64,000 bases of DNA from Lacticaseibacillus absianus (GCF_013407595.1 NZ_JABEKX010000002.1:1016440-1080439); one strand, 5' to 3'; counted from the stretch's first letter, positions 24,504-33,462 are shown. Numbers and translations: made by a program. The notes: generated by a model from the letters alone, not told the origin.

Positions 24504-26675
24504 ATGGGCCTTAAGAGTATCGATCCGGCATCAGTGACCTATTTCAAGTTGAACAACGAGATCAACATCCCCGTCAACGGGCAGATCCCACTAGACAAAG
24601 ACAAGCAGGCGCTGGCCGCCTTCTTCAAAGAGAACGTCGAACCCAACACGCGGCGGTTCGATTCACTGCGCGCGCGGTTAGACTACCTAGTCGCCAATGA
24701 CTACTATGAAGCGGACTTCCTAGCCAAGTACAGCGATGCCTTCAAGCAGCAGCTCTATGCAGACGTGCACGCCGCCGGGTTCCAGTTCCAGTCCTTCATG
24801 GCGGCCTACAAGTTCTACGCGCAGTACGCCCTGAAGACCGACGACAACGAGCAGTACCTTGAAGACTTCGCGGACCGCGTCTTCGCCAACGCCCTGTTTT
24901 TTGCCGATGGGGACGAACAACTGGCAACGACCCTGGCCGACGAGATGATCCACCAGCGCTACCAGCCCGCAACGCCAAGCTTCCTGAACGCCGGGCGCGC
25001 CCGACGCGGTGAGCTCGTCTCGTGTTTTCTCCTTCAAGTGACCGATGACATGAACGCGATCGGGCGCGCCGTCAACTCCGCACTGGAGCTCTCGCGCATC
25101 GGCGGTGGGGTCGGGATCACCTTGTCCAACCTGCGCGAAGGCGGGGCGCCGATCAAGGGGATCCAAGGCGCGGCCTCCGGGGTCCTGCCGGTGATGAAGC
25201 TCCTCGAAGACAGCTTCTCCTACTCGAATCAGCTCGGCCAACGTCAAGGCGCCGGGGTCGTCTACTTGAACGTGTTCCACCCTGACATCATCGCGTTTCT
25301 TGGGGCTAAAAAAGAAAATGCCGACGAAAAGTACCGCGTCAAGACCCTCAGCCTCGGCGTGATCGTGCCGGACAAGTTTTACGACCTGGTGCAGCAAGAC
25401 GCGGAGATGTACTTGTTCTCCCCTTACTCCGTCGAGCGCGAATACGGCCAGCCCTTCTCCTACATCGACATCACGAAGGAGTACGACAACCTGGTCGCCA
25501 ACCCGGCGATCACCAAGACCAAGATCCGTGCCCGCGACTTGGAGACGGAGATCTCCAAGCTTCAGCAGGAATCCGGCTATCCTTACATCCTGAACGTGGA
25601 CACGGCGAACGCGGCCTCGCCAGTCGCCGGTAAGATCATCATGTCCAACCTGTGCTCCGAGATCATGCAGGTCCAGACCCCGAGCACGCTGAACAACCGC
25701 CAGGAGTATGACGTGCTGGGCACCGATGTCTCCTGCAACCTCGGGAGCACGAACATCCCGAACCTGATGCAGAGCCCGGACTTCGGGCGGTCTGTCGAGG
25801 CGATGGTGCGCGCGTTGACCTATGTCACCGACCACTCGGAGATCGACGTCGTGCCGTCCGTCCAAAACGGCAACGACCTCGCCCACAGCATCGGTCTCGG
25901 GGCGATGGGCCTGCACACCTATTTTGCCAAGCACCACATGCACTACGGCTCCCCCGAATCGCTGGCCTTCACCAACCAGTACTTCCTGCTGCTGAACTAC
26001 TACACCCTGCTTGCGTCCAACAAGATCGCCCGCGAGCGCGGTCAGGTGTTCCACAACTTTGAAGCCTCCAAGTACGCCGATGGGTCGTATTTCGATCAGT
26101 ACATCGACGAGGACTGGGGGATCAAGGACCCACGTGTCGCCACCCAGTTCGCGGGGATCCACCTGCCGACGCAGGCGGACTGGCGCGCGTTGCGCGATGC
26201 GGTGATGCAAGACGGGCTCTACCACCAGAACCGCCTCGCCGTGGCGCCGAACGGCTCGATCTCCTACATCAACGACACCAGCTCGTCGCTGCACCCGATC
26301 GTCAACCGCATCGAAGACCGGCAGGAAAAAACGATCGGAACGATCTACTACCCCGCCAGTGGCCTCGCCAACGACACCCTGCCCTACTACAAGAGCGCCT
26401 ATGACACTAACATGTGCAAAGTGATCGACGTCTACGCCGCCGCGCAACGTCACGTCGACCAAGGCATGTCGATGACGCTGTTCATGCGGTCCACCATCCC
26501 TGCGGGCATCTACCCGTGGAAGGCCGGCCGCACCGACAAGATGACCACCCGCGACCTGAACATCCTCCGTAATTACGCGCACGCTAAGGGGATCAAGTCG
26601 ATCTACTACATCCGCACATTCACCGACGACGCGGATGAGATCGGGGCCAACGCCTGCGAGAGCTGCAGTATCTGA
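24504..26675 (+). CDS. nrdE: Class Ib ribonucleotide reductase, alpha subunit
   Basis: A 723-residue NrdE, the catalytic subunit reducing ribonucleoside diphosphates. It lacks the N-terminal ATP-cone of class Ia enzymes. Active-site cysteines are in GELVSCFLL and SNLCSEIMQ (the NxCxE set), and the C-terminal redox pair is in ANACESCSI. The start is ATG 24504 with AAGGAG at a 10-base gap; the frame extends upstream to 24297, but that part covers the NrdR boxes. It ends at a long bidirectional terminator. Confidence 0.95.
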   Translation: MGLKSIDPASVTYFKLNNEINIPVNGQIPLDKDKQALAAFFKENVEPNTRRFDSLRARLDYLVANDYYEADFLAKYSDAFKQQLYADVHAAGFQFQSFMAAYKFYAQYALKTDDNEQYLEDFADRVFANALFFADGDEQLATTLADEMIHQRYQPATPSFLNAGRARRGELVSCFLLQVTDDMNAIGRAVNSALELSRIGGGVGITLSNLREGGAPIKGIQGAASGVLPVMKLLEDSFSYSNQLGQRQGAGVVYLNVFHPDIIAFLGAKKENADEKYRVKTLSLGVIVPDKFYDLVQQDAEMYLFSPYSVEREYGQPFSYIDITKEYDNLVANPAITKTKIRARDLETEISKLQQESGYPYILNVDTANAASPVAGKIIMSNLCSEIMQVQTPSTLNNRQEYDVLGTDVSCNLGSTNIPNLMQSPDFGRSVEAMVRALTYVTDHSEIDVVPSVQNGNDLAHSIGLGAMGLHTYFAKHHMHYGSPESLAFTNQYFLLLNYYTLLASNKIARERGQVFHNFEASKYADGSYFDQYIDEDWGIKDPRVATQFAGIHLPTQADWRALRDAVMQDGLYHQNRLAVAPNGSISYINDTSSSLHPIVNRIEDRQEKTIGTIYYPASGLANDTLPYYKSAYDTNMCKVIDVYAAAQRHVDQGMSMTLFMRSTIPAGIYPWKAGRTDKMTTRDLNILRNYAHAKGIKSIYYIRTFTDDADEIGANACESCSI

Positions 26676-26692
26676 CCCCACAAAGCAACCGG

Positions 26693-26744
26693 ATCGCCCC
26701 ACTGACACAAGGTATCGCCTTGCGTCGGTGGGGCGATTTGTTTG
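26693..26744. terminator. Long bidirectional terminator between nrdE and the EAL gene
   Basis: ATCGCCCCAC and GTGGGGCGAT pair, with an inner stem ACACAAGG/CCTTGCGT. A TTTGTTT tail follows on the plus strand, which serves nrdE and may also stop the convergent EAL gene. Confidence 0.8.
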
Positions 26745-26747
26745 GGC

Positions 26748-27410
26748 TCACGGGGCGATCGCCATCAACCGCGGCCGCCCGAAGTAGTAGCCCTGCAGCA
26801 CGTCGGGGGCGAAGCGCTGCACGAACGTGAGGTCGGCGGCGCTTTCCACCCCTTCGACCGCAAAGAGTTTGCCGGCTGCGGTCGCACGCTGGCGCCAACT
26901 CGCCAGGAGCGGCGCAATCGCCGGTGGCGCCATGACATCGCGGACGTTTTGTAAGGCGAACTTGTACTCACTGACAGACGGGTCCAGCGCCGTGACCAAC
27001 GCGAGCTGATTGGCCCCACACCCGACGTCGTCCACCACGACCGCCACCCCAGCCGCCGCAAAGGCGGCGGCTGCTTGCACAAGGGTGCTCGGTGCGACCT
27101 GCTCGTCGCGCTCCGTCAGCTCGACATACAGCTCGACCGAACACCGCGTCCGCACTAGCGTCAGCGCCCGCAAGAAGATGCGGTCGGTGAACTGACGCTG
27201 GCTGAGGTTCACCGAGACCAACGCCACGCCTGCCGGCAGCGCTGCCAGCGTCTGATCCAGCAGCCGCGCCAGCGTCGCTGAAGACAGCCCCGTGAAGTCC
27301 GCGGGGAGCTGCCACCGCGTCTGGCGGTACTCGCGCAGCAGCAGCTCATAGCCGATCAGCTCGGGCGAGGCAACGTTCAGAAACTTGGGTTGACCAAAGT
27401 AGCGCAGCAT
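26748..27410 (-). CDS. EAL-domain protein (c-di-GMP phosphodiesterase-like), first paralogue
   Basis: A 220-residue protein that is almost entirely one EAL domain, without a GGDEF or sensor domain. Catalytic positions appear kept: Glu in GYELLLRE, Asn in SVNLSQRQF, Glu in VELTERDE, the Asp pair in VVDDVGCGANQ, Lys in EYKFALQ, Glu in FAVEGVE, and Gln in LQGYYFGRP. It could hydrolyse c-di-GMP or serve as a binding protein. GGAGGG precedes the ATG. The next gene upstream is a paralogue, separated by a terminator. Confidence 0.85.
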   Translation of the reverse strand: MLRYFGQPKFLNVASPELIGYELLLREYRQTRWQLPADFTGLSSATLARLLDQTLAALPAGVALVSVNLSQRQFTDRIFLRALTLVRTRCSVELYVELTERDEQVAPSTLVQAAAAFAAAGVAVVVDDVGCGANQLALVTALDPSVSEYKFALQNVRDVMAPPAIAPLLASWRQRATAAGKLFAVEGVESAADLTFVQRFAPDVLQGYYFGRPRLMAIAP

Positions 27411-27427
27411 TGTGAGCCCTCCTAGAC

Positions 27428-27467
27428 AAAAAATGACCCGGACGCAACTTGGTTATGCGGACGGGTC
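27428..27467 (-). terminator. Terminator between the two EAL genes
   Basis: GACCCG and CGGGTC bracket an inner GACGCA/TGCGG stem, followed on the minus strand by ATTTTTTG. The two paralogues are therefore separate units. Confidence 0.85.
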
Positions 27468-27540
27468 GTATCATCGAAACGATGATTGAGCAAATTGATT
27501 CAACTGATTGAGGCTAGTGTAGCCGATGGCCATCACCACG

Positions 27541-28239
27541 TCAAGGGGCGACCACGCGCGCAACGCGGCCAGCCTGGAGCCGCGCCGGTGCGGCGAGGTA
27601 GCACCCCTGCATCAAGGCGGTCGGATACTGGGCGCTGACCGCGGTGAACTCCGCTTCAGTCTCGACGCCTTCGATCACGAATGCACGCCCCGCCGCCTGC
27701 GCCTTGGCGGCCCAAAACGCCTGCCGGTCGGCGAGGTCGGCCGGGCTGATGAGATCACGCAAGTCCTGGCGCGCAAACTTGTAGCCCAACGCATACGGCG
27801 TCAGCCCTTCGACGACGCCAGGTAGATTCTGCCCGCAGCCCACATCGTCGATCCACAACGGGATCTTCAACGCGGCATACTGCTTGGCGGCCTCGATCAG
27901 CGCCCGTGTCGGCACGAACGGATCGCGGGCCTCGGTCAGCTCGACCGTCAGCGGGACCTGGCTCTGTGCGCGCAGCCGCGCCACGGTCGCCCAAAACGCT
28001 GGCCGCACGAATTGCCGCGGAGATAAGTTGAAAGAGACCCCCTGCAACGTCGGCGGTAGCGCCCGCAACGCGCGCGGGATCAGCGCTTCCAGCTGGTCCG
28101 GTGCCGTTTCGCCCACATTCTCCGGCACGATCCATTGGTTGTGATACTTCGTTCGCGCGAGTAGTTCATAGCCCACTAGCGCTGGGCGCGTGGCTGCCAC
28201 ATTAAAAACAGCCTGCCCAAAAAAGGTCATTGTTGCCAT
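27541..28239 (-). CDS. EAL-domain protein (c-di-GMP phosphodiesterase-like), second paralogue
   Basis: A 232-residue stand-alone EAL domain, clearly a paralogue of the gene downstream. Matching positions are GYELLARTK, SFNLSPRQF, VELTEARDP, WIDDVGCGQN, GYKFARQ, FVIEGVETE and LMQGCYLAAP. The catalytic set appears complete, but the loop after the Asp pair lacks the usual TGYSSL. The start is ATG 28239; an in-frame codon at 28257 has no better ribosome site. No cyclase was seen in the window. Confidence 0.83.
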   Translation of the reverse strand: MATMTFFGQAVFNVAATRPALVGYELLARTKYHNQWIVPENVGETAPDQLEALIPRALRALPPTLQGVSFNLSPRQFVRPAFWATVARLRAQSQVPLTVELTEARDPFVPTRALIEAAKQYAALKIPLWIDDVGCGQNLPGVVEGLTPYALGYKFARQDLRDLISPADLADRQAFWAAKAQAAGRAFVIEGVETEAEFTAVSAQYPTALMQGCYLAAPARLQAGRVARVVAP

Positions 28240-28257
28240 GAGTGTTCCCCCAAACAC

Positions 28258-28693
28258 ACACGGTAGGCTAGATTAGTGCCCACCAATCGTCCACCTTAAA
28301 TTAGCAGTTTTGTACGCTGTTTTCAATCAAAATATTCAGTGAAAACGATAATTTTTGCAACAAAACGCAATTCATTATGACAACTAGTCAATTTTGACCA
28401 ATTATTTTGATCGGTCACTCGCAGCTCACAGTCGGCTTCGGGACCCGCACACGGCGGAACAAGCGCGCCCCTCAAGAACCCCCAGAATGCATCCCGACGC
28501 GTGCAGAATCGGCCGCGCCCTGAAGCGCCGCCTAGTCTAACGCAGGTCTCCCCCTCACGCACTGCGTTCCAACGGGCAACGCAAACGGCCCCGTGCAACC
28601 CCTGAATTCGGGGTCTGCACGAGGCCGTGCTTATCGTTGGGCTAAACCCGCGTGACGGTGCCAGCCATCATGCGAGCTTTCGCAGGCGGGCCA
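28258..28693. other. Intergenic region with a long imperfect hairpin
   Basis: No gene is supported here. The left part (28320-28420) is AT-rich and may hold the promoter of the EAL gene. The right part holds an extended hairpin at about 28553-28660 whose core is ACGGCC..GTGCA..ACCCC paired with GGGGT..TGCAC..GGCCGT. The hairpin can terminate the methyltransferase transcript; its outer arms resemble those of the hairpin at 31463-31572. Confidence 0.5.
28553..28666. repeat. Long imperfect hairpin element, copy 1
   Basis: A roughly 110-base imperfect palindrome. The inner 43 bases (28585-28627) form a strong GC stem. The right outer arm, GCTTATCGTTGGGCTAAACC and onward to 28666, aligns with the right arm of copy 2 downstream of the insertion sequence. 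Confidence 0.5.
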
Positions 28694-29530
28694 CTAGCGC
28701 CGTGTGGCGTCCAGCGCAAAGGCGTCCAGCGCCTTGTGCTGCGCCTTAGACGCGGTCAGTGTGGCCAGCAGCGCATCGTACCGCAGACGCTCGGCCGCAC
28801 CGAGCGTCTGATCCGCCGCGATCTTCGCCGCGGTGTCATACAGCGTCATGCCGATCTCCCAGCCGCCGTCCTGCATGTCCGTCGTGGCGACCGTCGTGGC
28901 GACCGTCGCGGCCGTCACCGTGAATCCGAGTGCCTCGAGCGCCGGGCGCAGCTGCGCCGGCGTGATCAACGTCCGGATGTTCGCCTGCGGGTCCGGGTGC
29001 TTGACCGCATACTCCGACTGGATCAGCGCGGCTAGCAGGTGCCCGGCCTGCTGCGCGTCTGAGAGCACCAGTGACCACTCGGCGATCAGGATTCGGTCCA
29101 CTGCCGGCGCCAGCGCTGTCAGCAAGGCGATGAAGGCCGCAGCATCCGGGAAGTACCAGGCCGCATGCGTGATCACCAGCGCATCGAACTGACGCGGCGC
29201 GAACGTGCACTGCGTGACATCCGTCGCCAAGTGCGCCTGCACCTGCGCGCCCAGCGGGCCGGCCGCTAAGCGCGCCTGGGCCTGCCCGAGCGTCAACGGC
29301 GCGCCGTAATCCGGGCTGGCGATATCATAGGCATCGACCAACCCAGTCGCCCCGACGGCCGCCGCCAAGGCGGCGGTCATGTCGCCCTGCCCGCAGCCGA
29401 CCTCCAGGATCTTCATTCCCGGTTGGATCTGCCAATGCGCAACGAGGCGCTGACGGTAAGCGGTCTGGATCGGTTGGATCTCGTCGGTGGCGTCGATCCC
29501 CATTGCAGCAACGATCTGTTCTGTATTCAA
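28694..29530 (-). CDS. Class I SAM-dependent methyltransferase
   Basis: A 278-residue methyltransferase. The SAM-binding motif I is MKILEVGCGQGDMTAALA near residue 40, motif II-like DAYDIASPDYG follows, and FDALVITHAAWYFPDAAAF holds the motif IV region. It belongs to the broad methyltransferase type 11/25 group, so the substrate (small molecule more likely than nucleic acid) cannot be named. It is a single gene read away from the insertion sequence. Confidence 0.85.
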   Translation of the reverse strand: MNTEQIVAAMGIDATDEIQPIQTAYRQRLVAHWQIQPGMKILEVGCGQGDMTAALAAAVGATGLVDAYDIASPDYGAPLTLGQAQARLAAGPLGAQVQAHLATDVTQCTFAPRQFDALVITHAAWYFPDAAAFIALLTALAPAVDRILIAEWSLVLSDAQQAGHLLAALIQSEYAVKHPDPQANIRTLITPAQLRPALEALGFTVTAATVATTVATTDMQDGGWEIGMTLYDTAAKIAADQTLGAAERLRYDALLATLTASKAQHKALDAFALDATRR

Positions 29531-29735
29531 TTCAAAAATGTCCTTTCGCGTGTCACGCTACCGGGCACATGCCTCCCGTGTAGCAATTGTGTCAGTCAGC
29601 AAGGCGATTTGTACCATACCTTCCTCAGTCCCTTCATTCATAATGTGCTCATCGTATCACGTTGCAGTCCCCACCACAATCTCATTTTGCGGTCGCCGCA
29701 CCCAGACCCCCGAACACCAAACAATCTAAGATTAG

Positions 29736-29980
29736 TTCCGGTAAGAACTGGTGAATTCTCCAGTTTCTTACCGGAATTTTCTTTTTGCTCGCTACACTGA
29801 AGATGAAGCTAAAATCGAACATAACCCAAGGGACTTCGAGTCCGTAACACAAAAGGATCTCCGTCATCTTCGTCGCGCAAATCTGGTTTAAGATCGTGGG
29901 CCTTCGAGGTCGTGTTTAGGAAATGAGTTACGAGAAGAAGATGCGGGCTAGCTTCACCAATTTAGAAAGGGAGTAATATT
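29736..29980 (+). ncRNA. Structured IS110 leader, candidate bridge RNA
   Basis: It opens with a 16-bp hairpin (TTCCGGTAAGAACTGG against CCAGTTTCTTACCGGAA, one bulge) followed by TTTTCTTTTTG. Two matching small stem-loops follow: GGACT-TCG-AGTCC at 29831-29843 and GGCCT-TCG-AGGTC at 29899-29911. Longer-range pairing of GATGAAGCTA with TAGCTTCACC is possible. IS110 elements of the IS621 type encode a bridge RNA in this position with two loops reading donor and target. That function is inference here. Confidence 0.45.
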
Positions 29981-31204
29981 TTGTCCGATGTATTCGCATT
30001 GGATGTTTCTAAAGGTCACAGCTACGGTGTTTGGTACCGCGGTGACCAGTGTTTAAAGGAGTTCGAGTGTGTACACAACAAGCTCGGCTTCACTCAGCTT
30101 GACCAAATGCTCAAGCAAGCGGATGACCCGATCGTGTACTTCGAAGCCACAGGGATCTATTCACAGCCACTAGTACGCTTCTGCCAAGACCATCAATTAC
30201 GGTATGGCCGCTTGAACCCGCTGGAGCTACACTTGCATTCAGAGAGTTTACGGCGCGTGAAGACCGACCAAAAGGATGCCCACAGGATCGCGCTATCTGT
30301 GACGCATCACCAGTATCGATTGACCACTCCGTGGACACCTGAATATGAGCAGTTACGCCAATTGAACCGCTTCTACCAACAAGTGATGGATGAGGTCAAA
30401 CTAACGCGGCTAAAGCTATATACAGCCCTCCAACAGACTTTCCCCGAAGTCGAGCAACTGTTTAGCTCTCGCGTATCGAAGCTGGCACTAAACGTGATCC
30501 TTTTATTTCCACACCCAGCCTTTGTGCGGGGGATCTCACGTACTTGCTTAAAGAACAAGCTGATGAGTGAGACCGATAAGAAACTGTCTCAAGCCAAAGG
30601 CTTGAAGTACGCAGAGAAGTTGAGCGCCTTGGCCAAGGATAGCTATCCCGCCGCCGATTCGGACAGTGTCCAAGTCCAAGAAGTGCAGTATTATTGTCGG
30701 CAGTTGATCGAGTTGGTCAAGCAAGAAGACAGCTTACGAAAACAAATGACGAGTGTCGCAGAGAGACTGCCACAATTTCAGATCTATCAATCGATGCCTG
30801 GCATTGGGGCATTATCAGCCGCACAACTGGTCGGCGAGCTTGGCGATATATGTCGTTTTGATAATGCCAATCAAGTCAACGCATACGTTGGGATCGATCT
30901 GAATCGTTATCAATCTGGCAAGTACACACGACAAGACCATATCAATAAGCGGGGTAATCCTCACGCGCGTGCCTTGCTTTATCTGATCGTCAGAAACATG
31001 ATCCGGCAAAAGGCCGCCGCGCCCAATCATATTGTCGATTATTACTACGAACTAAAAAACAACCCTATCCCGAAACGGGATAAGGTTGCCGTCGTGGCTT
31101 GTATGAACAAGACACTGAAATGCCTATATGCCATGGTAATGGCAGGCACTAAGTATCGTTACCGATACACGGACTCGAAGTCCACTATTAGCGCGGAGTC
31201 ATAA
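29981..31204 (+). CDS. IS110-family transposase (DEDD recombinase)
   Basis: A 407-residue IS110 transposase. The N-terminal RuvC-like domain starts VFALDVSKGHSYGVWYRG with the first catalytic Asp, then VYFEATGIYSQPL (Glu) and KTDQKDAHRIAL (DxxDA). The C-terminal domain has the serine-bearing YQSMPGIGALSAAQLVGELGD and KRGNPHARALLYL. The length is normal and the frame intact, so the element may be active. The start is TTG 29981 with AAAGGGAG at a 7-base gap. Confidence 0.95.
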   Translation: MSDVFALDVSKGHSYGVWYRGDQCLKEFECVHNKLGFTQLDQMLKQADDPIVYFEATGIYSQPLVRFCQDHQLRYGRLNPLELHLHSESLRRVKTDQKDAHRIALSVTHHQYRLTTPWTPEYEQLRQLNRFYQQVMDEVKLTRLKLYTALQQTFPEVEQLFSSRVSKLALNVILLFPHPAFVRGISRTCLKNKLMSETDKKLSQAKGLKYAEKLSALAKDSYPAADSDSVQVQEVQYYCRQLIELVKQEDSLRKQMTSVAERLPQFQIYQSMPGIGALSAAQLVGELGDICRFDNANQVNAYVGIDLNRYQSGKYTRQDHINKRGNPHARALLYLIVRNMIRQKAAAPNHIVDYYYELKNNPIPKRDKVAVVACMNKTLKCLYAMVMAGTKYRYRYTDSKSTISAES

Positions 31205-31334
31205 GCTCCTACACCTGTATAGTAGTTCAATCCAGGTCGTTTTTAAAGGGGAAGTGAGGAGGTTTATTTAGCTTACCCAAAAAGTGACGACCATTTGCGG
31301 CCCACCCCACTAGTACCAAACCCTCAGCCTAAAT

Positions 31335-31393
31335 ACCTAAATCCAAGACCTAAGTTCAATACCTAAGTTCAAGACCTAAAACCTAGTTCAAAA
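31335..31393. repeat. Short tandem repeats of 13 bp
   Basis: Three units in a row (31335, 31348 and 31361) read ACCTAAATCCAAG, ACCTAAGTTCAAT and ACCTAAGTTCAAG, followed by a shortened and a degenerate unit up to 31393. They lie downstream of the transposase, outside any gene. Another ACCTAAGTTC occurs in the loop of the hairpin at about 31510. Confidence 0.7.
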
Positions 31394-31462
31394 CCCTTGA
31401 CTAATCGTAGGAGAACGGGTTGTGACATAACCTCTGGTGGCACGACTATTCCAGAACGTTAC

Positions 31463-31572
31463 GTGCCATAACGCAACGCCCTAGCCGTATAAAAGCGATC
31501 CCCCGCAAAACCTAAGTTCGGGTTTTGCAGGGGATCGCTCTTATACTCTGGGCTAAAACCGCGTTATGGCAC
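31463..31572 (-). repeat. Long imperfect hairpin element, copy 2, doubling as a terminator
   Basis: Outer arms GTGCCATAACGC (31463-31474) and GCGTTATGGCAC (31561-31572) match perfectly; the inner part GCGATCCCCCGCAAAACC pairs with GGTTTTGCAGGGGATCGC. Followed on the minus strand after the inner stem by TTTTAT, it can terminate the ABC exporter operon. Its right arm resembles that of the element at 28.6 kb. Confidence 0.7.
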
Positions 31573-31584
31573 AGCCCCCAGGGC

Positions 31585-33462
31585 TCATAGGGCGACGTTG
31601 CCAGAGAACTGGCTGTTGTACAGATCGGCGTAGAACCCGTTTTGCGCCATCAGCGTCTCGTGGTTCCCGGTCTCGACGATCGCGCCGTGATCCATCACGA
31701 TGATGTTGTCGGCATCGCGGATCGTGCTCAGGCGGTGCGCGACGACGAAGCTCGTGCGATCCTTCAGCAGGCGGTTCATCGCGTGCTGAATGTGGACTTC
31801 AGTGCGGGTGTCGACGGAGCTCGTCGCTTCATCGAGGATCAGGATATCCGGATCGGCAACGAAAGCGCGGGCGATCGTCAGTAGCTGCCGCTGCCCTTGC
31901 GAAATGTTACCGGCGTCTTCATCCAAGATCGTGTTATAGCCATTCGGCAGCTGCCGGACGAAGGTGTCCACATGCGCCGCCTTGGCCGCCGCCAGGACCT
32001 GCTCATCGTCGGCGTCCTCCCGCCCGTACTTGAGGTTGTCCCAGATCGAGCCGGTGAACAGCCAGGTGTCTTGCAGGACCATGGCAAAGTGGCTGCGCAG
32101 GTCCTCGCGCGACATGTCGCGGGTGTCCACGCCGTCCAGGCGGATCGAGCCGCCCTTGACGTCGTAGAAGCGCTCGAGCATGTTGATGACGGTGGTCTTC
32201 CCGGCGCCGGTCGGGCCGACGATCGCGATCATCTGGCCAGGTCGCACTTCCAGGTTGTAATCGTGCATCAGGAGTTCGCTGCCGTCGTAGCCAAACTTGA
32301 CGTGGTCCATGACCAACTTGTTCGGGTCGTTCGGCACCGCTGGCACCCCACTCGGCTCATCGGTCATGTCGGGCTCGTCCAGCACTTCAAAGATACGCTC
32401 AGCGGACGCTACGGTGTTTTGAATCGTGTTGGCGAGGTTTGCCAGCTGGGAGATCGGCTGGGAGAACTGCTGGGTGTACTGTAAGAAGGCCTGCACGTCC
32501 CCAAGGCTGACCGTCCCGTTCGAGACGCCGAGGCCCCCGATGATGGCGACGAACACATAGCCGACGTTATTCAGGAAGGTCATCAGCGGCATGATGATGC
32601 CGGAGACGAACTGGGCTTTCCACGCGGCGCTGAAGAACTTTTCGTTTTCGGCGTCAAAGGCGGCCATCGCGACTTCTTCGCGGTTGAAGGCCTTCAGGAC
32701 CACCTGGCCGGCGTAGTTCTCTTCGACCTGGTTGTTCAACAGCCCGAGCGCTTTTTGCTGGGCGGCGAAGAAGCGCTGCGACTTCGGGGCGATGATCCCG
32801 ACGACGACCAGCGAGAGTGGGATGGTGACCAAGGCGATCAAGGTCATCTTCCACGAAATGGACAGCATCATCCACAGCGTCCCGATGAACGTGAACGCGG
32901 AGGTGACCATCTGCGTCAGGCTCTGCTGCAGGGTCGAGGCGATGTTATCCATATCGTTGATCGCCCGAGACATGATGTCCCCGTTGCTGTGCGTGTCGTA
33001 GTAATTGATCGGCACCGTCTTCATCTTCCCCTTGAGCTCCTTGCGCAGGTCGTAGACGGTGCGCTGGGAGACGCGGGTCATGATGAATTGTTGCATGAAG
33101 CTGAAGAAGGCGCTGGCGACGTACATGATGATGACGGTGATGATGATCGTTTTGATCTTGTCAAAATCGATCGGAAAGGCGCTCATCTTGATGCCCGCTT
33201 TTTGCTGCGCGACCCCTTTCATGTAACCCTTGAAGATCTCAGTGGTCGCCTCCCCCAAGATCTTCGGGGTGCGGATCTGGAAGATCGTCGAGGCGATGGC
33301 AAAGACCAGCACGATGGCGATCCCGATCAGCCGAGACTTCATGTAGCCGAACAGGCGGCGCGTCGTGCCCCAGAAGTTCTTCGGCTTCTCGACCAGCCCC
33401 GCGCGGCCACCAGGGCCGTGCCCTGGACCGCCAGCTGGCCGCGTTTGCGTTTTCTCTGCCAT
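31585..33462 (-). CDS. ABC exporter half-transporter with canonical nucleotide-binding domain (LmrD/BmrD-like)
   Basis: A 625-residue half-transporter: six membrane helices (about 40-330) and a C-terminal ATPase. Walker A GPTGAGKTT, signature ISQGQRQ, Walker B LILDEATSSVD with the catalytic Glu, and the H-loop VVAHRLSTI are all intact. A Gly/Pro-rich N-terminal stretch of 30 residues precedes the first helix. It pairs with the 575-residue protein encoded just upstream, overlapping by one base, to form a multidrug-type heterodimeric exporter. Confidence 0.93.
   Translation of the reverse strand: MAEKTQTRPAGGPGHGPGGRAGLVEKPKNFWGTTRRLFGYMKSRLIGIAIVLVFAIASTIFQIRTPKILGEATTEIFKGYMKGVAQQKAGIKMSAFPIDFDKIKTIIITVIIMYVASAFFSFMQQFIMTRVSQRTVYDLRKELKGKMKTVPINYYDTHSNGDIMSRAINDMDNIASTLQQSLTQMVTSAFTFIGTLWMMLSISWKMTLIALVTIPLSLVVVGIIAPKSQRFFAAQQKALGLLNNQVEENYAGQVVLKAFNREEVAMAAFDAENEKFFSAAWKAQFVSGIIMPLMTFLNNVGYVFVAIIGGLGVSNGTVSLGDVQAFLQYTQQFSQPISQLANLANTIQNTVASAERIFEVLDEPDMTDEPSGVPAVPNDPNKLVMDHVKFGYDGSELLMHDYNLEVRPGQMIAIVGPTGAGKTTVINMLERFYDVKGGSIRLDGVDTRDMSREDLRSHFAMVLQDTWLFTGSIWDNLKYGREDADDEQVLAAAKAAHVDTFVRQLPNGYNTILDEDAGNISQGQRQLLTIARAFVADPDILILDEATSSVDTRTEVHIQHAMNRLLKDRTSFVVAHRLSTIRDADNIIVMDHGAIVETGNHETLMAQNGFYADLYNSQFSGNVAL

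Larger units (their letters stand above)
29700..31260 (+). mobile_element. IS110-family insertion sequence (ends approximate)
   Basis: An IS110-type element consisting of one transposase gene plus an approximately 250-base non-coding left part. These elements generally lack long terminal inverted repeats, so ends cannot be set precisely by eye; the limits given are estimates. Its base composition (lower GC) differs from the surroundings, consistent with recent acquisition. Confidence 0.7.

Noticed and set aside
24720..26708. A 662-residue open frame opposite nrdE
   Set aside because: It is an antisense shadow caused by high GC at third codon positions; no family resemblance and NrdE motifs are complete on the other strand.
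31328..31395. CRISPR array
   Set aside because: Units are only 13 bp, contiguous and without spacers; no cas genes occur nearby.
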